From assembly GCA_031261175.1 (NCBI GenBank), contig JAISJW010000004.1, forward strand, positions 1-49,211: a stretch of 49,211 nucleotides of DNA. The letters run 5' to 3'. The DNA comes from Lactobacillales bacterium (lineage in GTDB: Bacteria > Bacillota > Bacilli > Lactobacillales > Streptococcaceae). Positions 1 through 8,710 of this stretch are shown here, one piece after another. Position 1 is the stretch's first letter. Each line of letters begins with the position of its first letter. A program made the position numbers and the translations under genes. The notes beneath the pieces were generated by a model. It did not search any database. It saw nothing but the letters and a program-made list of their open reading frames with translations, and was not told the origin of the DNA.

Positions 1-425
1 AAGTTCGAACCGGGCAAGTGAAACGGATGCTTATAATTCATTATCAAAATTACGTAAACCGCCGAGATTGTGCTGTATTCGCCATCGTATTGATCGCTGA
101 AATTGGTAGCTCCGTAGATCTGCGCTCGGCGCAAGAAGGTTTTCTGTTTCGCATTTTGCATTTCGACAATCACTATTTCGCCCGATTCAAGTTCAACTTT
201 GATGTCGACAGCTGATGCGATAACTTTGTTCCTCTGATGAGCTTCTTTAGCTTTGCGGTACTCGTGGATATTGTACGGATTCATTATCCGCAATATCTTC
301 TTCACCGGAAGGCCGGTAATCTCCCTAATCATCCCCTCCAGAACATTTTTACTTTTCTTGCTTCCAAAGACTTGCTTGAAAATCAAATCATATTTCGGAA
401 TCAAGGGTACTTCTTTTGTTTTCAT
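1..425 (-). CDS. Rpn-family (PDDEXK_2) recombination-promoting nuclease / putative transposase, 5' part only
   Basis: The reverse complement opens with ATG at 425-423 after a good ribosome site (GGAAAGGAG) and stays open for about 141 codons to the window edge, so the 3' part is missing. The protein starts MKTKEVPLIPKYDLIFKQVF and later carries VDIKVELESGEIVIVEMQN. This is the pattern of the PD-(D/E)XK nuclease domain of the Rpn/PDDEXK_2 family, with an acidic residue before a strand ending in E-x-Q. The family is known for RecA-independent recombination and DNA cleavage, and copies are often scattered through a genome. The upstream leader is shared with a site at 37.3 kb (see repeats). The gene is divergent from bioB. 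Family assignment is fairly secure; activity and full length cannot be seen. Confidence 0.75.
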   Translation of the reverse strand, partial: MKTKEVPLIPKYDLIFKQVFGSKKSKNVLEGMIREITGLPVKKILRIMNPYNIHEYRKAKEAHQRNKVIASAVDIKVELESGEIVIVEMQNAKQKTFLRRAQIYGATNFSDQYDGEYSTISAVYVILIMNYKHPFHLPGSN

Positions 426-447
426 TTATTGCTCCTTTCCGGGCTAA

Positions 448-513
448 AATTTTTACCCCTATACTATATATATACGTATTTTTTTGCGGTTTGTTACATT
501 TTTGGGCAAAATA
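448..513 (-). repeat. Leader repeat copy 1, upstream of the Rpn-family gene
   Basis: About 65 bp, read on the minus strand, matching 37303-37371 on the plus strand at roughly 90 percent by eye. The common core includes TGTAACAAA, a run of A, ATACGTATATATATAGTATA and GGGGTAAAAA. It lies just upstream of the ribosome site of the Rpn gene and so is probably its promoter or leader. Confidence 0.7.
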
Positions 514-597
514 ATTTAATTATTTTTTCGAGGTTGCTTTTTGGTTGCGCAAAATAGTAAAATAACTAATAATAAAGTTTACAAAGAGGAGCGCAAA

Positions 598-1521
598 GTG
601 AATAGAGCGGAAATAATCGAAATATTAGAAAATCCAAGTCCAGAAATTATTGAGAGGGCATATCAACTAAGAAAACAAACGCACGGTAAGAAAGTTAGTG
701 TGCAAATTTTGAGCAACGCCAGGAGCGGCGACTGTTCGCAGGACTGCGCCTATTGTGCGCAGTCGCATAAAGCGGAAACAGGAATCGACAGATATAAGAT
801 GATCGCAAAAGAAAAACTTTTAGAAGATGGAAATATCATCAAAGAAAAAGGTTTAGCGCGGCATTGTATTGGACTTAGCGGAATCAGATTTCAAGACAAA
901 GAAATCGAAGAATTCGCCGGATATATCAAAGAATTAAAACAACAAAACGATACTTCAATCTGTTGCTCAATCGGCTTTTTAACAAAACCCCAAGCAATCA
1001 AACTAAAAGAAGCGGGCGTGAACCGCATCAACCACAACTTAAATACGAGCGAAAAATATTACGAAGAAATTTGCTCAACGCACACGTGGCGCGAACGTTT
1101 CGACAATATTAAAATGCTTCAAGACTTAGGTTTTGAAATCTGTTCGGGCGGCATCATCGGCCTTGGCGAAAAGAAAGAGGACATCGCTGATCTTCTATTA
1201 TCATTCCAAGAGATTAAACCGAATTCAATTCCAATCAATTTCTTAATTCCGATCGAAGGCACAAGAAAAGAAAAGAACGACGTTTCGCACTTAACCCCGG
1301 AATACTGCCTGACAGTGCTTGCACTTACAAGAATCCTAAATCCAACCTCAGACATCAGAGCTGCTGCCGGTCGCGAAATCTACCTTAAAGGGCACGAAGC
1401 AGAACTGTTCAAAGTGGTGGACTCAATCTTCGCCTCGGGCTATTTAACGACAAAAGGTGCAGGAATCGACGAAACGAAACAACTCATCGAAGCCACGGGG
1501 TACGAATGCATTGTCGAGTAG
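598..1521 (+). CDS. bioB: Biotin synthase BioB
   Basis: Radical-SAM enzyme that inserts sulfur into dethiobiotin to make biotin, in the cytoplasm. The protein has the CSQDCAYCAQ motif (three cysteines for the 4Fe-4S cluster, about residues 46-53), later cysteine segments (ICCSIG, EICSGGIIG) and SDIRAAAGRE, which holds the conserved arginine near the 2Fe-2S cluster. The frame is open from a TTG at 541, but the GTG at 598 is preceded by AGAGGAG at six bases spacing, giving 307 residues, close to the family norm. No other biotin genes (bioA, D, F) are nearby, so the cell may salvage dethiobiotin or keep them elsewhere. Function is secure, start fairly so. Confidence 0.93.
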   Translation: MNRAEIIEILENPSPEIIERAYQLRKQTHGKKVSVQILSNARSGDCSQDCAYCAQSHKAETGIDRYKMIAKEKLLEDGNIIKEKGLARHCIGLSGIRFQDKEIEEFAGYIKELKQQNDTSICCSIGFLTKPQAIKLKEAGVNRINHNLNTSEKYYEEICSTHTWRERFDNIKMLQDLGFEICSGGIIGLGEKKEDIADLLLSFQEIKPNSIPINFLIPIEGTRKEKNDVSHLTPEYCLTVLALTRILNPTSDIRAAAGREIYLKGHEAELFKVVDSIFASGYLTTKGAGIDETKQLIEATGYECIVE

Positions 1522-1617
1522 AATAGCAAACCGTAGCCGTGCGGAGCACGACTTGCCCGCATCTCCAAAAAAATCTTTAAATTCGCCTTTAAAAATTAAC
1601 GAATTAAACAGATTTCC

Positions 1618-1646
1618 TTGATAAAAATTTGGCGATATGATATTAT
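1618..1646 (+). promoter_or_regulatory. SigA promoter of ptsH
   Basis: TTGATA (1618-1623), a 17-base spacer and TATTAT (1641-1646). Start of transcription is expected near 1653, giving a leader of about 48 bases. Confidence 0.75.
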
Positions 1647-1660
1647 TATCACATACATTT

Positions 1661-1674
1661 TGAAAACACTTTCA
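1661..1674 (+). promoter_or_regulatory. cre-like CcpA site
   Basis: TGAAAACACTTTCA has symmetric arms TGAAA and TTTCA and fits the catabolite-responsive element pattern except that the central CG is CA. It lies just downstream of the predicted ptsH start point, a position where CcpA can act as a roadblock or modulator. Assignment is by consensus only. Confidence 0.6.
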
Positions 1675-1700
1675 AAAAACAAAAAAAGGAGTCCATTAAA

Positions 1701-1976
1701 ATGGCAATTACAAAAGAATTTAAAGTTATCGAAGAAACTGGGATTCACGCTCGTCCGGCTACATTGTTGGTTCAAGCAGCGTCTAAGTACACTTCAGACA
1801 TCACTTTGGCTTACAACGGAAAATCTGTAAACCTTAAATCAATCATGGGTGTTATGAGTTTAGGTGTTGGCGTTGGTGCTGATATCGCTATCACTGTTGA
1901 TGGTGCTGATGAAGCGGCTGCAATCGAAGGATTGGTTGCTACACTTAAAGAACAAGGTTTAGCTGAAGAAGCTTAA
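1701..1976 (+). CDS. ptsH: Phosphocarrier protein HPr
   Basis: Small cytoplasmic phosphocarrier of the sugar phosphotransferase system, taking phosphate from enzyme I and passing it to sugar-specific EIIA proteins. The 91 residues include ETGIHARPA with the phosphorylated histidine (residue 16 counting Met) and [12 protein letters not shown] with the regulatory serine (residue 47) that HPr kinase uses in Firmicutes; Ser-phosphorylated HPr is the CcpA corepressor, fitting the cre-like site upstream. Ribosome site AAAGGAG precedes the ATG. It is followed by a hairpin and then ptsI, the normal order. Confidence 0.98.
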   Translation: MAITKEFKVIEETGIHARPATLLVQAASKYTSDITLAYNGKSVNLKSIMGVMSLGVGVGADIAITVDGADEAAAIEGLVATLKEQGLAEEA

Positions 1977-1989
1977 TTCGAAACGAATA

Positions 1990-2023
1990 GGGGGAGGCCT
2001 TCCATAAGACTTCCCCTTTTTTT
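1990..2023 (+). terminator. Intercistronic terminator or attenuator between ptsH and ptsI
   Basis: GGGGGAGGCC and GACTTCCCC form a stem followed by seven T. It sits between two genes that normally share a transcript, so it probably reduces ptsI relative to the very abundant ptsH message. Confidence 0.75.
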
Positions 2024-2054
2024 ATGAAAATACTAATATAAAGGAATAAATAAA

Positions 2055-3773
2055 ATGACAGAGAAAATTTTAGGTATTGCGGCAAGTGACGGTGTCGCTG
2101 TTGCACCAGTCTACAAACTAGTTCAACCAGATTTAAGTTTCGACCGTAAAGAAGTTGCTGACACAGCTCTAGAAATCGAACGTTTGGACAAAGCGTTGGA
2201 AGTTTCTAAAGGCGAACTTCAACAAATCCGCGACAAAGCTGCTACTTCATTGGGAGAAGAAGAAGCGAAAGTCTTTGACGCTCACATGCTTGTTTTGGAA
2301 GATCCAGAAATGGTTGGGCAAATCAAATCAGCCATCACAGACACTCGGATCAACGCTGAAGCAGCTCTAACTGACGTTTCTGATATGTTCATCGGAATCT
2401 TCGAAACGATGGAAGATGCGTACATGAAAGAGCGTGCTGCGGACATCCGCGACGTAGCTAAACGCGTGTTGGCCCACCTAGTCGGTGTCGGCCTACCTAA
2501 CCCTTCAATGATCAACGAAGAAGTTATCGTTGTCGCTCACGACTTGACTCCGTCAGACACAGCACAACTTGACCGCAACTTCGTCAAAGGTTTCATCACA
2601 AACATCGGCGGACGCACGTCTCACTCGGCTATCATGGCTCGTTCGCTTGAAATCCCGGCAATTGTCGGTACAAACAACGTCGTAGAAAAAGTTGAAAACG
2701 GAACTGTCTTAGCCTTGAACGGTATGACTGGTGAAGCTATCTCTAACCCGACTGATGAACAAATCGCTGAGTTCAAAGCTGCGGGCGAAAAATACGCTGC
2801 TCAAAAAGCTGAATGGGCTCGTCTGAAAGACGCTAAAACTGTTACCGCTGATGGCGTGCACTTCGAACTTGCCGCTAATATCGGTACTCCAAAAGACGTC
2901 GAAGGCGTGTTGAACAACGGCGGAGAAGCTGTTGGTCTTTACCGCACGGAATTCCTTTACATGGATTCGCCAAGCTTCCCAACTGAAGAAGATCAATACC
3001 AAGCTTACAAAAAAGTTCTTGTTGACATGGGCGACCGCCCAGTCGTTGTCCGCACGATGGATATCGGTGGCGACAAAGAGCTTCCATACTTGCAATTGCC
3101 GCACGAAATGAATCCGTTCCTAGGCTACCGCGCAATCCGCGTCTGCCTGCACGAAACTGATATGTTCCGCACGCAATTACGCGCTTTGCTTCGCGCTTCA
3201 GTGCACGGGCAATTGCGCATCATGTTCCCGATGATCGCGACTCTTGGTGAGTTCCGCGATGCGAAAGCGATCTTCAAAGACGAAGAAGCTAAATTGCGCG
3301 CTGAAGGCGTTGCGGTATCTGATTCGATCGAATTAGGTATCATGATCGAAATCCCAGCTGCAGCTGTTTTGGCTGATAAATTCGCGAAGGAAGTCGACTT
3401 CTTCTCAATCGGAACGAACGACTTGATCCAATACACAATGGCCGCTGACCGCATGAGCGAGCGCGTTTCTTACCTATACCAACCTTACAACCCTTCAATC
3501 TTGCGTTTGATCGACAACGTCATCAAAGCAGCACATGCCGAAGGCAAGTGGGCGGGTATGTGTGGCGAAATGGCAGGGGACCAAACTGCTGTGCCATTAC
3601 TTGTCGGAATGGGTCTTGATGAGTTCTCAATGAGCGCAACTTCAATTCTGAAAACTCGTAGCTTAATGGCTAAAATCGACACGACTAAGATGAAAGAATT
3701 GGCTGAAAAAGCCCTTGATTCTTGCACTTGTGCCGAAGTTGAAGAACTAGTAAAACAATACGTAGGCGAATAA
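2055..3773 (+). CDS. ptsI: PTS enzyme I (phosphoenolpyruvate-protein phosphotransferase)
   Basis: Transfers phosphate from phosphoenolpyruvate to HPr, the first step of PTS sugar uptake. The 572 residues are the usual length. Seen in order: the HPr-binding helical N-terminal part, the active-site loop [12 protein letters not shown] with the phosphohistidine near residue 190, the TIM-barrel segments [21 protein letters not shown] and GIMIEIPAA, and GMCGEMAGD near the C-terminus with the catalytic cysteine. ATG follows AAAGGA. Codon choice is that of a highly expressed gene. It follows ptsH after a probable attenuator. Confidence 0.98.
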   Translation: MTEKILGIAASDGVAVAPVYKLVQPDLSFDRKEVADTALEIERLDKALEVSKGELQQIRDKAATSLGEEEAKVFDAHMLVLEDPEMVGQIKSAITDTRINAEAALTDVSDMFIGIFETMEDAYMKERAADIRDVAKRVLAHLVGVGLPNPSMINEEVIVVAHDLTPSDTAQLDRNFVKGFITNIGGRTSHSAIMARSLEIPAIVGTNNVVEKVENGTVLALNGMTGEAISNPTDEQIAEFKAAGEKYAAQKAEWARLKDAKTVTADGVHFELAANIGTPKDVEGVLNNGGEAVGLYRTEFLYMDSPSFPTEEDQYQAYKKVLVDMGDRPVVVRTMDIGGDKELPYLQLPHEMNPFLGYRAIRVCLHETDMFRTQLRALLRASVHGQLRIMFPMIATLGEFRDAKAIFKDEEAKLRAEGVAVSDSIELGIMIEIPAAAVLADKFAKEVDFFSIGTNDLIQYTMAADRMSERVSYLYQPYNPSILRLIDNVIKAAHAEGKWAGMCGEMAGDQTAVPLLVGMGLDEFSMSATSILKTRSLMAKIDTTKMKELAEKALDSCTCAEVEELVKQYVGE

Positions 3774-3783
3774 TCGCTGCGCG

Positions 3784-3811
3784 CCGGACTTGCCTAGCGG
3801 GTCCGGTTTTT
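3784..3811 (+). terminator. Terminator after ptsI
   Basis: CCGGAC (3784-3789) pairs with GTCCGG (3801-3806), followed by a T run. A GGCAAGT word in reverse orientation lies at its 5' arm and loop (3788-3794) and another just after it (3812-3818). Confidence 0.75.
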
Positions 3812-3824
3812 ACTTGCCTAAAAA

Positions 3825-3848
3825 AGTTTGTTAATTCTTTAACAAACT
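3825..3848 (+). promoter_or_regulatory. Rex-type operator upstream of pgi
   Basis: Perfect 10-bp arms AGTTTGTTAA and TTAACAAACT around TTCT. It contains TTGTTAA-N4-TTAACAA, the form of the redox repressor Rex box described in Clostridia and related Firmicutes. It sits immediately upstream of the -35 region of pgi. A 24-bp counterpart lies at tpiA. Confidence 0.65.
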
Positions 3849-3850
3849 AG

Positions 3851-3879
3851 CTTTTAAAAAGCTAAAAATATGGTATAAT
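3851..3879 (+). promoter_or_regulatory. Promoter of pgi with extended -10
   Basis: TATAAT at 3874-3879 is preceded by TGG (extended -10); the -35 (3851-3856) is weak. The Rex-type palindrome abuts the -35, a repressing position. Confidence 0.7.
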
Positions 3880-3906
3880 AAGTGTATATTTTTACGGAGG
3901 TGCACA

Positions 3907-5253
3907 ATGGCACATATTACATTTGACTATTCAAAAGCAACTAAATTCATTAACGAAAATGAACTTTCATACATGAAGCCGCAAGTGACGTCTGCTCACA
4001 CTTTGTTGGCCGAAAAAACTGGCCCAGGTAGCGACTACCTAGGGTGGTTGGACTTGCCAGTGGACTACGATAAAGCGGAATTCGCGCGCATCAAAGAAGC
4101 GGCTGCGAAAATCCAAGGCGACTCAGAAGTCTTAATCGTAATCGGAATCGGCGGAAGCTATTTGGGAGCTAAGGCGGCCATCGACTTCTTGAACAACAAC
4201 TTCTACAACTTGCAATCAGCTGCAGAGCGCAAAGCGCCACAAATCTTATACGCTGGGAACTCGATTTCGTCGAGCTACTTGCACGATTTGGTTGAGCTTG
4301 TGAAGGACAAAGATTTCTCGGTTAACGTGATTTCAAAATCGGGAACGACGACTGAACCCGCAATCGCATTCCGTGTCTTCAAAGAATTATTGATCAAAAA
4401 ATACGGCGTTGAAGGCGCAAACGAGCGCATCTACGCAACGACTGACAAAGCTCGCGGAGCAGTTAAAGTCGAAGCAGACGCGCAAAAATGGGACACATTC
4501 GTAATCCCTGACGACGTTGGCGGACGCTTCTCAGTCTTGACAGCTGTTGGATTACTTCCAATCGCAGCAAGCGGAGCGGACATCGATGCGTTGATGGAAG
4601 GTGCTGCCGCCGGGCGCGCCGACTTCTCTAGCGACGATTTGGATTCGAACTTAGCTTACCAATACGCTGCTTTGCGCAACGTTTTATACCGCAAAGGAAA
4701 AGCGACTGAAATCTTAGTCAACTACGAACCATCGCTTCAATATTTGTCGGAATGGTGGAAACAGTTGGCTGGCGAATCAGAAGGTAAAGATCAAAAAGGT
4801 ATTTACCCGTCAAGCGCTAATTTCTCGACTGACTTGCACTCGCTTGGACAATTCATCCAAGAAGGGTCACGCAACATTTTCGAAACAGTTATCAAAATCG
4901 CTAAACCTAACTTCGATATCGCGATTCCTGAGTTGGATGAAGATTTGGACGGACTTGGCTACTTGCAAGGAAAAGGCGTTGATTTCGTTAACACTAAAGC
5001 CTTCCAAGGTGTCTTGTTGGCCCACACTGATGGCGACGTTCCAAACTTCGTGATCACACTTCCTGACCAAAGCGCCTTCACGTTAGGCTACTTGATCTAC
5101 TTCTTCGAAAAAGCAATCGCCATCTCTGGCCACTTGAACGCAATCAATCCGTTCGATCAACCAGGCGTTGAAGCGTATAAGAAAAATATGTTCGCGTTGC
5201 TAGGGAAACCTGGTTTCGAGGACTTAGCTAAAGAATTAAACGCACGTCTATAA
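3907..5253 (+). CDS. pgi: Glucose-6-phosphate isomerase
   Basis: Interconverts glucose 6-phosphate and fructose 6-phosphate in glycolysis. The 448 residues match the short Firmicutes form. Visible motifs are [22 protein letters not shown] (sugar phosphate binding) and [20 protein letters not shown] with active-site residues. GGAGG lies six bases before the ATG. It is a single-gene unit with its own promoter and terminator and is probably controlled by NADH/NAD through Rex, together with tpiA. Confidence 0.98.
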   Translation: MAHITFDYSKATKFINENELSYMKPQVTSAHTLLAEKTGPGSDYLGWLDLPVDYDKAEFARIKEAAAKIQGDSEVLIVIGIGGSYLGAKAAIDFLNNNFYNLQSAAERKAPQILYAGNSISSSYLHDLVELVKDKDFSVNVISKSGTTTEPAIAFRVFKELLIKKYGVEGANERIYATTDKARGAVKVEADAQKWDTFVIPDDVGGRFSVLTAVGLLPIAASGADIDALMEGAAAGRADFSSDDLDSNLAYQYAALRNVLYRKGKATEILVNYEPSLQYLSEWWKQLAGESEGKDQKGIYPSSANFSTDLHSLGQFIQEGSRNIFETVIKIAKPNFDIAIPELDEDLDGLGYLQGKGVDFVNTKAFQGVLLAHTDGDVPNFVITLPDQSAFTLGYLIYFFEKAIAISGHLNAINPFDQPGVEAYKKNMFALLGKPGFEDLAKELNARL

Positions 5254-5261
5254 TAAAAAAT

Positions 5262-5295
5262 CCCTCAACCTTGTTGATTAGGTTGAGGGGTTTTT
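5262..5295 (+). terminator. Terminator after pgi
   Basis: CCCTCAACC (5262-5270) pairs perfectly with GGTTGAGGG (5281-5289), followed by GTTTTT. Confidence 0.9.
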
Positions 5296-5303
5296 CTTTG
5301 GAC

Positions 5304-5432
5304 TGACTCCAAATGCCCGTTTTCTTCTAAAAATGCCATAGTTTTGGACAATTTGAGTACATATAAAATCTATATGTACTCAAATTGTCCAAAATAGTGA
5401 TGAAATTCGAAATTATCGGTCATTTGGAGTCA
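5304..5432. repeat. Nested long hairpin element, family 2 copy
   Basis: Outer arms TGACTCCAAATG (5304-5315) and CATTTGGAGTCA (5421-5432) are perfect. Inner arms of 24 bp (5342-5365 and 5371-5394, starting TTTTGGACAATTTGAG) are also perfect, with a five-base loop. It lies between convergent pgi and the 5441 gene and may end transcription both ways. Its left side resembles the element at 26271-26401 (CCAAATG, then AAAATGCC and TTTTG at matching places). Confidence 0.8.
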
Positions 5433-5440
5433 CTTTTAAA

Positions 5441-5914
5441 TTAGACTAAATTTTTGTTAGCCCATTCGAGCAATTTGTGTTGATCTCCATTAATAGTATT
5501 CGATACACTAGCCGGAATTCTGAAAGTAATCAGGTCGCCGTAGCTTGTCAACACGCGGGCATTGATAAAGGCAGCGTGCGGCTCATGTTCAGCGATATCG
5601 AGTTCAGCGATATTAGCTTTTAGCCAAACGTTTGCGATTTCGATTTTCGCCCGACGGTAATCGCCAGGCGCTGTTTCACGACTTTCCGGATGGATTGAAG
5701 CGTTGCGAATAACTTTCTGAATCAGCATCCACTCGTAATCCGAAAACAGATGTAACACCTTCGGCATAACTTCTTGCGGAAGCGGGATCACGCCGTCCTT
5801 GAACAATTGCCAAGTGTGATCGTCAAGACCTAATTGCACCTTGTAAAAGTCCGCCGCATCGTCATATTTCTCGGCGACGGTTGCGAGAATGATATCGATT
5901 AAAATTTTGTCCAT
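5441..5914 (-). CDS. Uncharacterised protein, 157 aa
   Basis: I do not recognise this family. The protein is soluble and acidic, with no signal or membrane segment; it begins MDKILIDIILATVAEKYDDA and has an alpha-helical N-terminal half and an Ala/Ile-rich C-terminal half. Its ATG overlaps the stop of the upstream methyltransferase gene as TAATG, so the two are translationally coupled and probably conserved together. It ends close to the large hairpin at 5304-5432. The reading frame has native codon use and is likely real. Confidence 0.75.
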   Translation of the reverse strand: MDKILIDIILATVAEKYDDAADFYKVQLGLDDHTWQLFKDGVIPLPQEVMPKVLHLFSDYEWMLIQKVIRNASIHPESRETAPGDYRRAKIEIANVWLKANIAELDIAEHEPHAAFINARVLTSYGDLITFRIPASVSNTINGDQHKLLEWANKNLV

Positions 5915-7287
5915 TATTTGCTCCTCAACTTCGTAATCACCTCGACGCGCGCCGTGTTCGGAAACATATCGACGACCTGCATCGACTCGACTTCATAGGC
6001 GTTCTCTAGAAGCTTCAAATCGCGGGCAAGTGTCGCGGGGTTGCACGAGATGTAAACGAGATTTTTTATTCTATTATTAATTATAGCGGAAATGAATTTT
6101 TTGTCAAGCCCCACGCGGGCCGGATCGACAATCCCAGCATCAAAAGAAGGGAACTTGGCAATTAAATCCTCAGCCGCGGCTGCCATATAATTAGCGTTCG
6201 TGATGTGATTAATTTTCGCATTTAATTTCGCATCTTGAACAGCCTCGGGAATGATTTCAACCCCGAATACTTTTTTGACTTTTTTAGCAACGAGGAGCCC
6301 GAGCGTTCCGATTCCTGAGTAGGCATCGAGGAAGGTCATATCAGGACTAAGTTTAAGTGCGTTGATAGCTAGATTATAGGTGTGCTCAGCCATTTTGGTA
6401 TTAAGTTGGAAGAAGGCTCGCGGGCTGAGTTTGAACTCCATATCATTCAAGTGTTCCGTGATATAGCCGTCACCGTAAAGGATTTTAGTTTCAGCGCCGA
6501 GCACGAGCGAAGTTCTTTGGTTGTTGATGTTTTGGGCGATTGATTTAATTTCCGGGAATTTATTTTTTAATTTTTCAATTAAAATATCGCGCGACGGAAA
6601 GTCCTTGTTTGCGGTCACAAAGATGACTTGTGTTTCGTTAGTCGTGTGCGAACTGCGGACGACAAGCGAGCGGAAAGTACCGCTGTGCGTGCGCTCATCA
6701 TAAATTCGCAAATTTAATTCCGTCATTATTTCAGTCGTATATTCGATAATCGAGTTGATCAAAGGCGTCTGAATCGGGCAGTCGTGCAAATCGATTAAAT
6801 TATGAGAATTCAGCGCATATAAACCCGCGATAACTTTTTCGTCGCGAAAACCAAGCTGATATTGCGCCTTATTTCGATAATTAAAACGGTCATCCATCCC
6901 GATAGTTGGCTTAAATTTGCGCGCATCGAGATTGACCTTGAACTTATTCAAAGACTGCTTAACGAGGTCAAGTTTGAAATCGAGCGTGGCTGGATATTTT
7001 GAATGCAAAAGGCTGCACCCGCCGCAACTTGCATAGTGGGGGCACTCGGGGTTGATCCGATCAGAAGAGCGCTTCAGAATTTTCTTCGTCCGGGCAAATC
7101 CCATCCGGTCGCTAACTTGCGTCACAACCGCGATGACTTCTTCGCCGACTAAAGCGCCTTCGACGAACACGATGACCTTTTTGAAATAGCCGATCCCTTC
7201 GGCGTTGATGCCGAGCCGGTTGATTTTAAGGCGAATTTCATCGCCGGTTTTCATTAATTCACTTGCTTTTAATTTTGTTGAGTTCAT
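5914..7287 (-). CDS. rlmCD: 23S rRNA (uracil-5-)-methyltransferase, RlmCD/RlmD type
   Basis: TrmA/RumA-family enzyme that makes m5U in 23S rRNA using SAM. Seen: an N-terminal TRAM-like domain (about residues 12-70), the iron-sulfur cysteine cluster CPHYASCGGC, the SAM loop FLDAYSGIGTLG, and the catalytic segment YISCNPATLARDL. Length 457 is normal. The ATG used here is only six bases below a TATAAT, so either the message is leaderless or translation starts at Met12 (7254), which fits the usual N-terminus better. Firmicutes often have one or two such paralogues; which uracils are modified cannot be told. Confidence 0.92.
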   Translation of the reverse strand: MNSTKLKASELMKTGDEIRLKINRLGINAEGIGYFKKVIVFVEGALVGEEVIAVVTQVSDRMGFARTKKILKRSSDRINPECPHYASCGGCSLLHSKYPATLDFKLDLVKQSLNKFKVNLDARKFKPTIGMDDRFNYRNKAQYQLGFRDEKVIAGLYALNSHNLIDLHDCPIQTPLINSIIEYTTEIMTELNLRIYDERTHSGTFRSLVVRSSHTTNETQVIFVTANKDFPSRDILIEKLKNKFPEIKSIAQNINNQRTSLVLGAETKILYGDGYITEHLNDMEFKLSPRAFFQLNTKMAEHTYNLAINALKLSPDMTFLDAYSGIGTLGLLVAKKVKKVFGVEIIPEAVQDAKLNAKINHITNANYMAAAAEDLIAKFPSFDAGIVDPARVGLDKKFISAIINNRIKNLVYISCNPATLARDLKLLENAYEVESMQVVDMFPNTARVEVITKLRSK

Positions 7288-7293
7288 ACCGAT

Positions 7294-7299
7294 ATTATA
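7294..7299 (-). promoter_or_regulatory. -10 element of rlmCD
   Basis: TATAAT on the minus strand preceded by TGG (extended -10), six bases from the first ATG. It lies just after the metK terminator, so rlmCD has its own promoter. Confidence 0.65.
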
Positions 7300-7302
7300 C
7301 CA

Positions 7303-7330
7303 CGAAAAAAGCCGACTTTCGTCAGCTTCT
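7303..7330 (-). terminator. Terminator after metK
   Basis: On the minus strand AGCTGAC, loop GAAA, GTCGGCT, then TTTTTT. Confidence 0.85.
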
Positions 7331-7335
7331 TATAA

Positions 7336-8547
7336 TTAAATATTCAAACTAGCTTTCAACGCGTCGGCTTTGTCGAGGTGTTCCCAAGGCAAGTCAACGT
7401 CCGTCCGGCCAAAGTGACCGTAAGCCGCAGTTTGTTTGTAGATTGGGCGACGAAGATCAAGCATTTCGATGATGCCGTCCGGACGCAAGTCGAAGTTCGC
7501 ACGAATTGCAGCGATTAAATCTGCGTCGGAAACGCTAGAATTGCCGTAAGTGTTGACCGAAATCGAAATCGGATGAGCGACCCCGATGGCGTATGAAAGT
7601 TGGATTTCAACCTTCGGCGCGATGCCGGCCGCCACGATATTTTTGGCGATATAGCGAGCCGCGTAAGATGCGCTGCGGTCAACTTTCGTCGCGTCTTTTC
7701 CGCTGAAAGCTCCGCCGCCGTGACGCGCGTAACCGCCGTAAGTATCGACGATAATTTTGCGACCAGTCAGACCGGAATCGCCTTGCGGTCCGCCGATAAC
7801 GAACTTGCCGCTTGGGTTGATGAAGTATTTCGTTTCATCGTCGAGCAACTCAGCAGGAACGACTTTTTTGATAACGGCGTCGATCAAATCAGCCTTGATA
7901 ATGTCTTGGACTTTTTTGTTGTCCGTGATATCGCCAATCGACGGATCGTGCTGCGTCGAAATGACCACGGTGTCGACGCGCTTGATGCTGCCGTCCTCGT
8001 TGTACTCGACGGTCACCTGGCTCTTCGCGTCCGGGCGCAGGTATGGTAACTCTTTATTCTTGCGAAGTTCGGCAAGTTTACGAACGATGCGGTGGCTCAA
8101 AGCAATCGGAAGCGGCATAAACTCAGGCGTTTCGTCGCAGGCAAATCCGAACATCAGACCTTGGTCGCCTGCTCCAGTTTCTTGTTTTTCCGAACCGTCA
8201 CGCGCTTCAAGCGCCGTATCAACTCCGCCAGCGATGTCCGGACTTTGCTCGATAATCGACGGATGAACGCCGACCGTTTCTGCATCGAATCCGTATTTCG
8301 CACGGTTGTAGCCGATTTCGTTAATCGTTTCGCGCACCACTTTGTCGATGTTGACATAGCTCGTTGTCGAAATTTCGCCGAACACGTGAACGCTTCCTGT
8401 GTAAACAGCCGTTTCACACGCCACGCGCGCCTGTGGATCCTCAGTCAGAATCGCATCCAAAATCGCATCGCTAATTTGGTCTGCGATCTTGTCCGGATGC
8501 CCCTCCGACACGCTTTCGCTCGTAAATAAAATCTTTTCTTTTGTCAT
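7336..8547 (-). CDS. metK: S-adenosylmethionine synthetase
   Basis: Makes SAM from methionine and ATP. The 403 residues include [15 protein letters not shown] (ATP site, N-terminus), [16 protein letters not shown] and [16 protein letters not shown]. The frame is open from an ATG at 8562, but that ATG overlaps the G-rich ribosome site of the riboswitch; the ATG at 8547, which follows GGGGGAAAA, is the true start. Expression should be controlled at translation initiation by SAM binding to the S_MK box. SAM made here feeds the RlmCD, RlmA and RsmD methyltransferases in this window and BioB. Confidence 0.98.
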   Translation of the reverse strand: MTKEKILFTSESVSEGHPDKIADQISDAILDAILTEDPQARVACETAVYTGSVHVFGEISTTSYVNIDKVVRETINEIGYNRAKYGFDAETVGVHPSIIEQSPDIAGGVDTALEARDGSEKQETGAGDQGLMFGFACDETPEFMPLPIALSHRIVRKLAELRKNKELPYLRPDAKSQVTVEYNEDGSIKRVDTVVISTQHDPSIGDITDNKKVQDIIKADLIDAVIKKVVPAELLDDETKYFINPSGKFVIGGPQGDSGLTGRKIIVDTYGGYARHGGGAFSGKDATKVDRSASYAARYIAKNIVAAGIAPKVEIQLSYAIGVAHPISISVNTYGNSSVSDADLIAAIRANFDLRPDGIIEMLDLRRPIYKQTAAYGHFGRTDVDLPWEHLDKADALKASLNI

Positions 8548-8552
8548 GTTGT

Positions 8553-8616
8553 TTTCCCCCATTAAATTATTCGGTTACAAGGCAGCCTCGCATGACGGCG
8601 AGTCCTATCGGGAACC
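8553..8616 (-). promoter_or_regulatory. S_MK box (SAM-III) riboswitch of metK
   Basis: On the minus strand, in order: GTTCCCGATAGGA, a small hairpin CTCGC/GCGAG, TGCCTTGTAACCGA, an AT-rich linker, and GGGGGAA, the ribosome site. These blocks match the known S_MK box consensus as I recall it (GTTCCCGA-AGGA, TGCCTTGTAACCGA, GGGGGAA). In this class SAM binding pairs the ribosome site with the anti-SD strand and blocks metK translation. The class is characteristic of Lactobacillales. Confidence 0.93.
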
Positions 8617-8622
8617 ACCGCT

Positions 8623-8652
8623 ATTATACCACATCTGGGCAAGTCAGTTCAA
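8623..8652 (-). promoter_or_regulatory. Promoter of metK
   Basis: TTGAAC (8652-8647), an 18-base spacer containing a GGCAAGT word in reverse, and TATAAT (8628-8623). It lies back to back with the trxA promoter, with only 11 bases between the two -35 boxes. Confidence 0.75.
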
Positions 8653-8663
8653 GGGCGACTTGC

Positions 8664-8692
8664 TTGCACAATCTTGAAAAGAGTGCTATAAT
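8664..8692 (+). promoter_or_regulatory. Promoter of trxA
   Basis: TTGCAC (8664-8669), 17 bases, TATAAT (8687-8692). Confidence 0.75.
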
Positions 8693-8710
8693 TTACACAT
8701 AAATCTTAAA

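Noticed and set aside
457-480. Competence (ComX/SigX) box in the shared leader
   Set aside because: The core reads TACGTATA, not TACGAATA, and is part of a TA-repeat palindrome; no competence gene follows.
237-557. Plus-strand ORF of 106 codons
   Set aside because: It runs antisense to the Rpn-family gene and through its AT-rich leader; the hydrophobic look comes from T-rich leader sequence.
541-597. TTG start of bioB at 541
   Set aside because: No ribosome site; the GTG at 598 has AGAGGAG at ideal spacing and gives the usual length.
8548-8562. Earlier ATG for metK (five extra codons)
   Set aside because: It overlaps the ribosome site of the S_MK box; the ATG at 8547 matches the family N-terminus.
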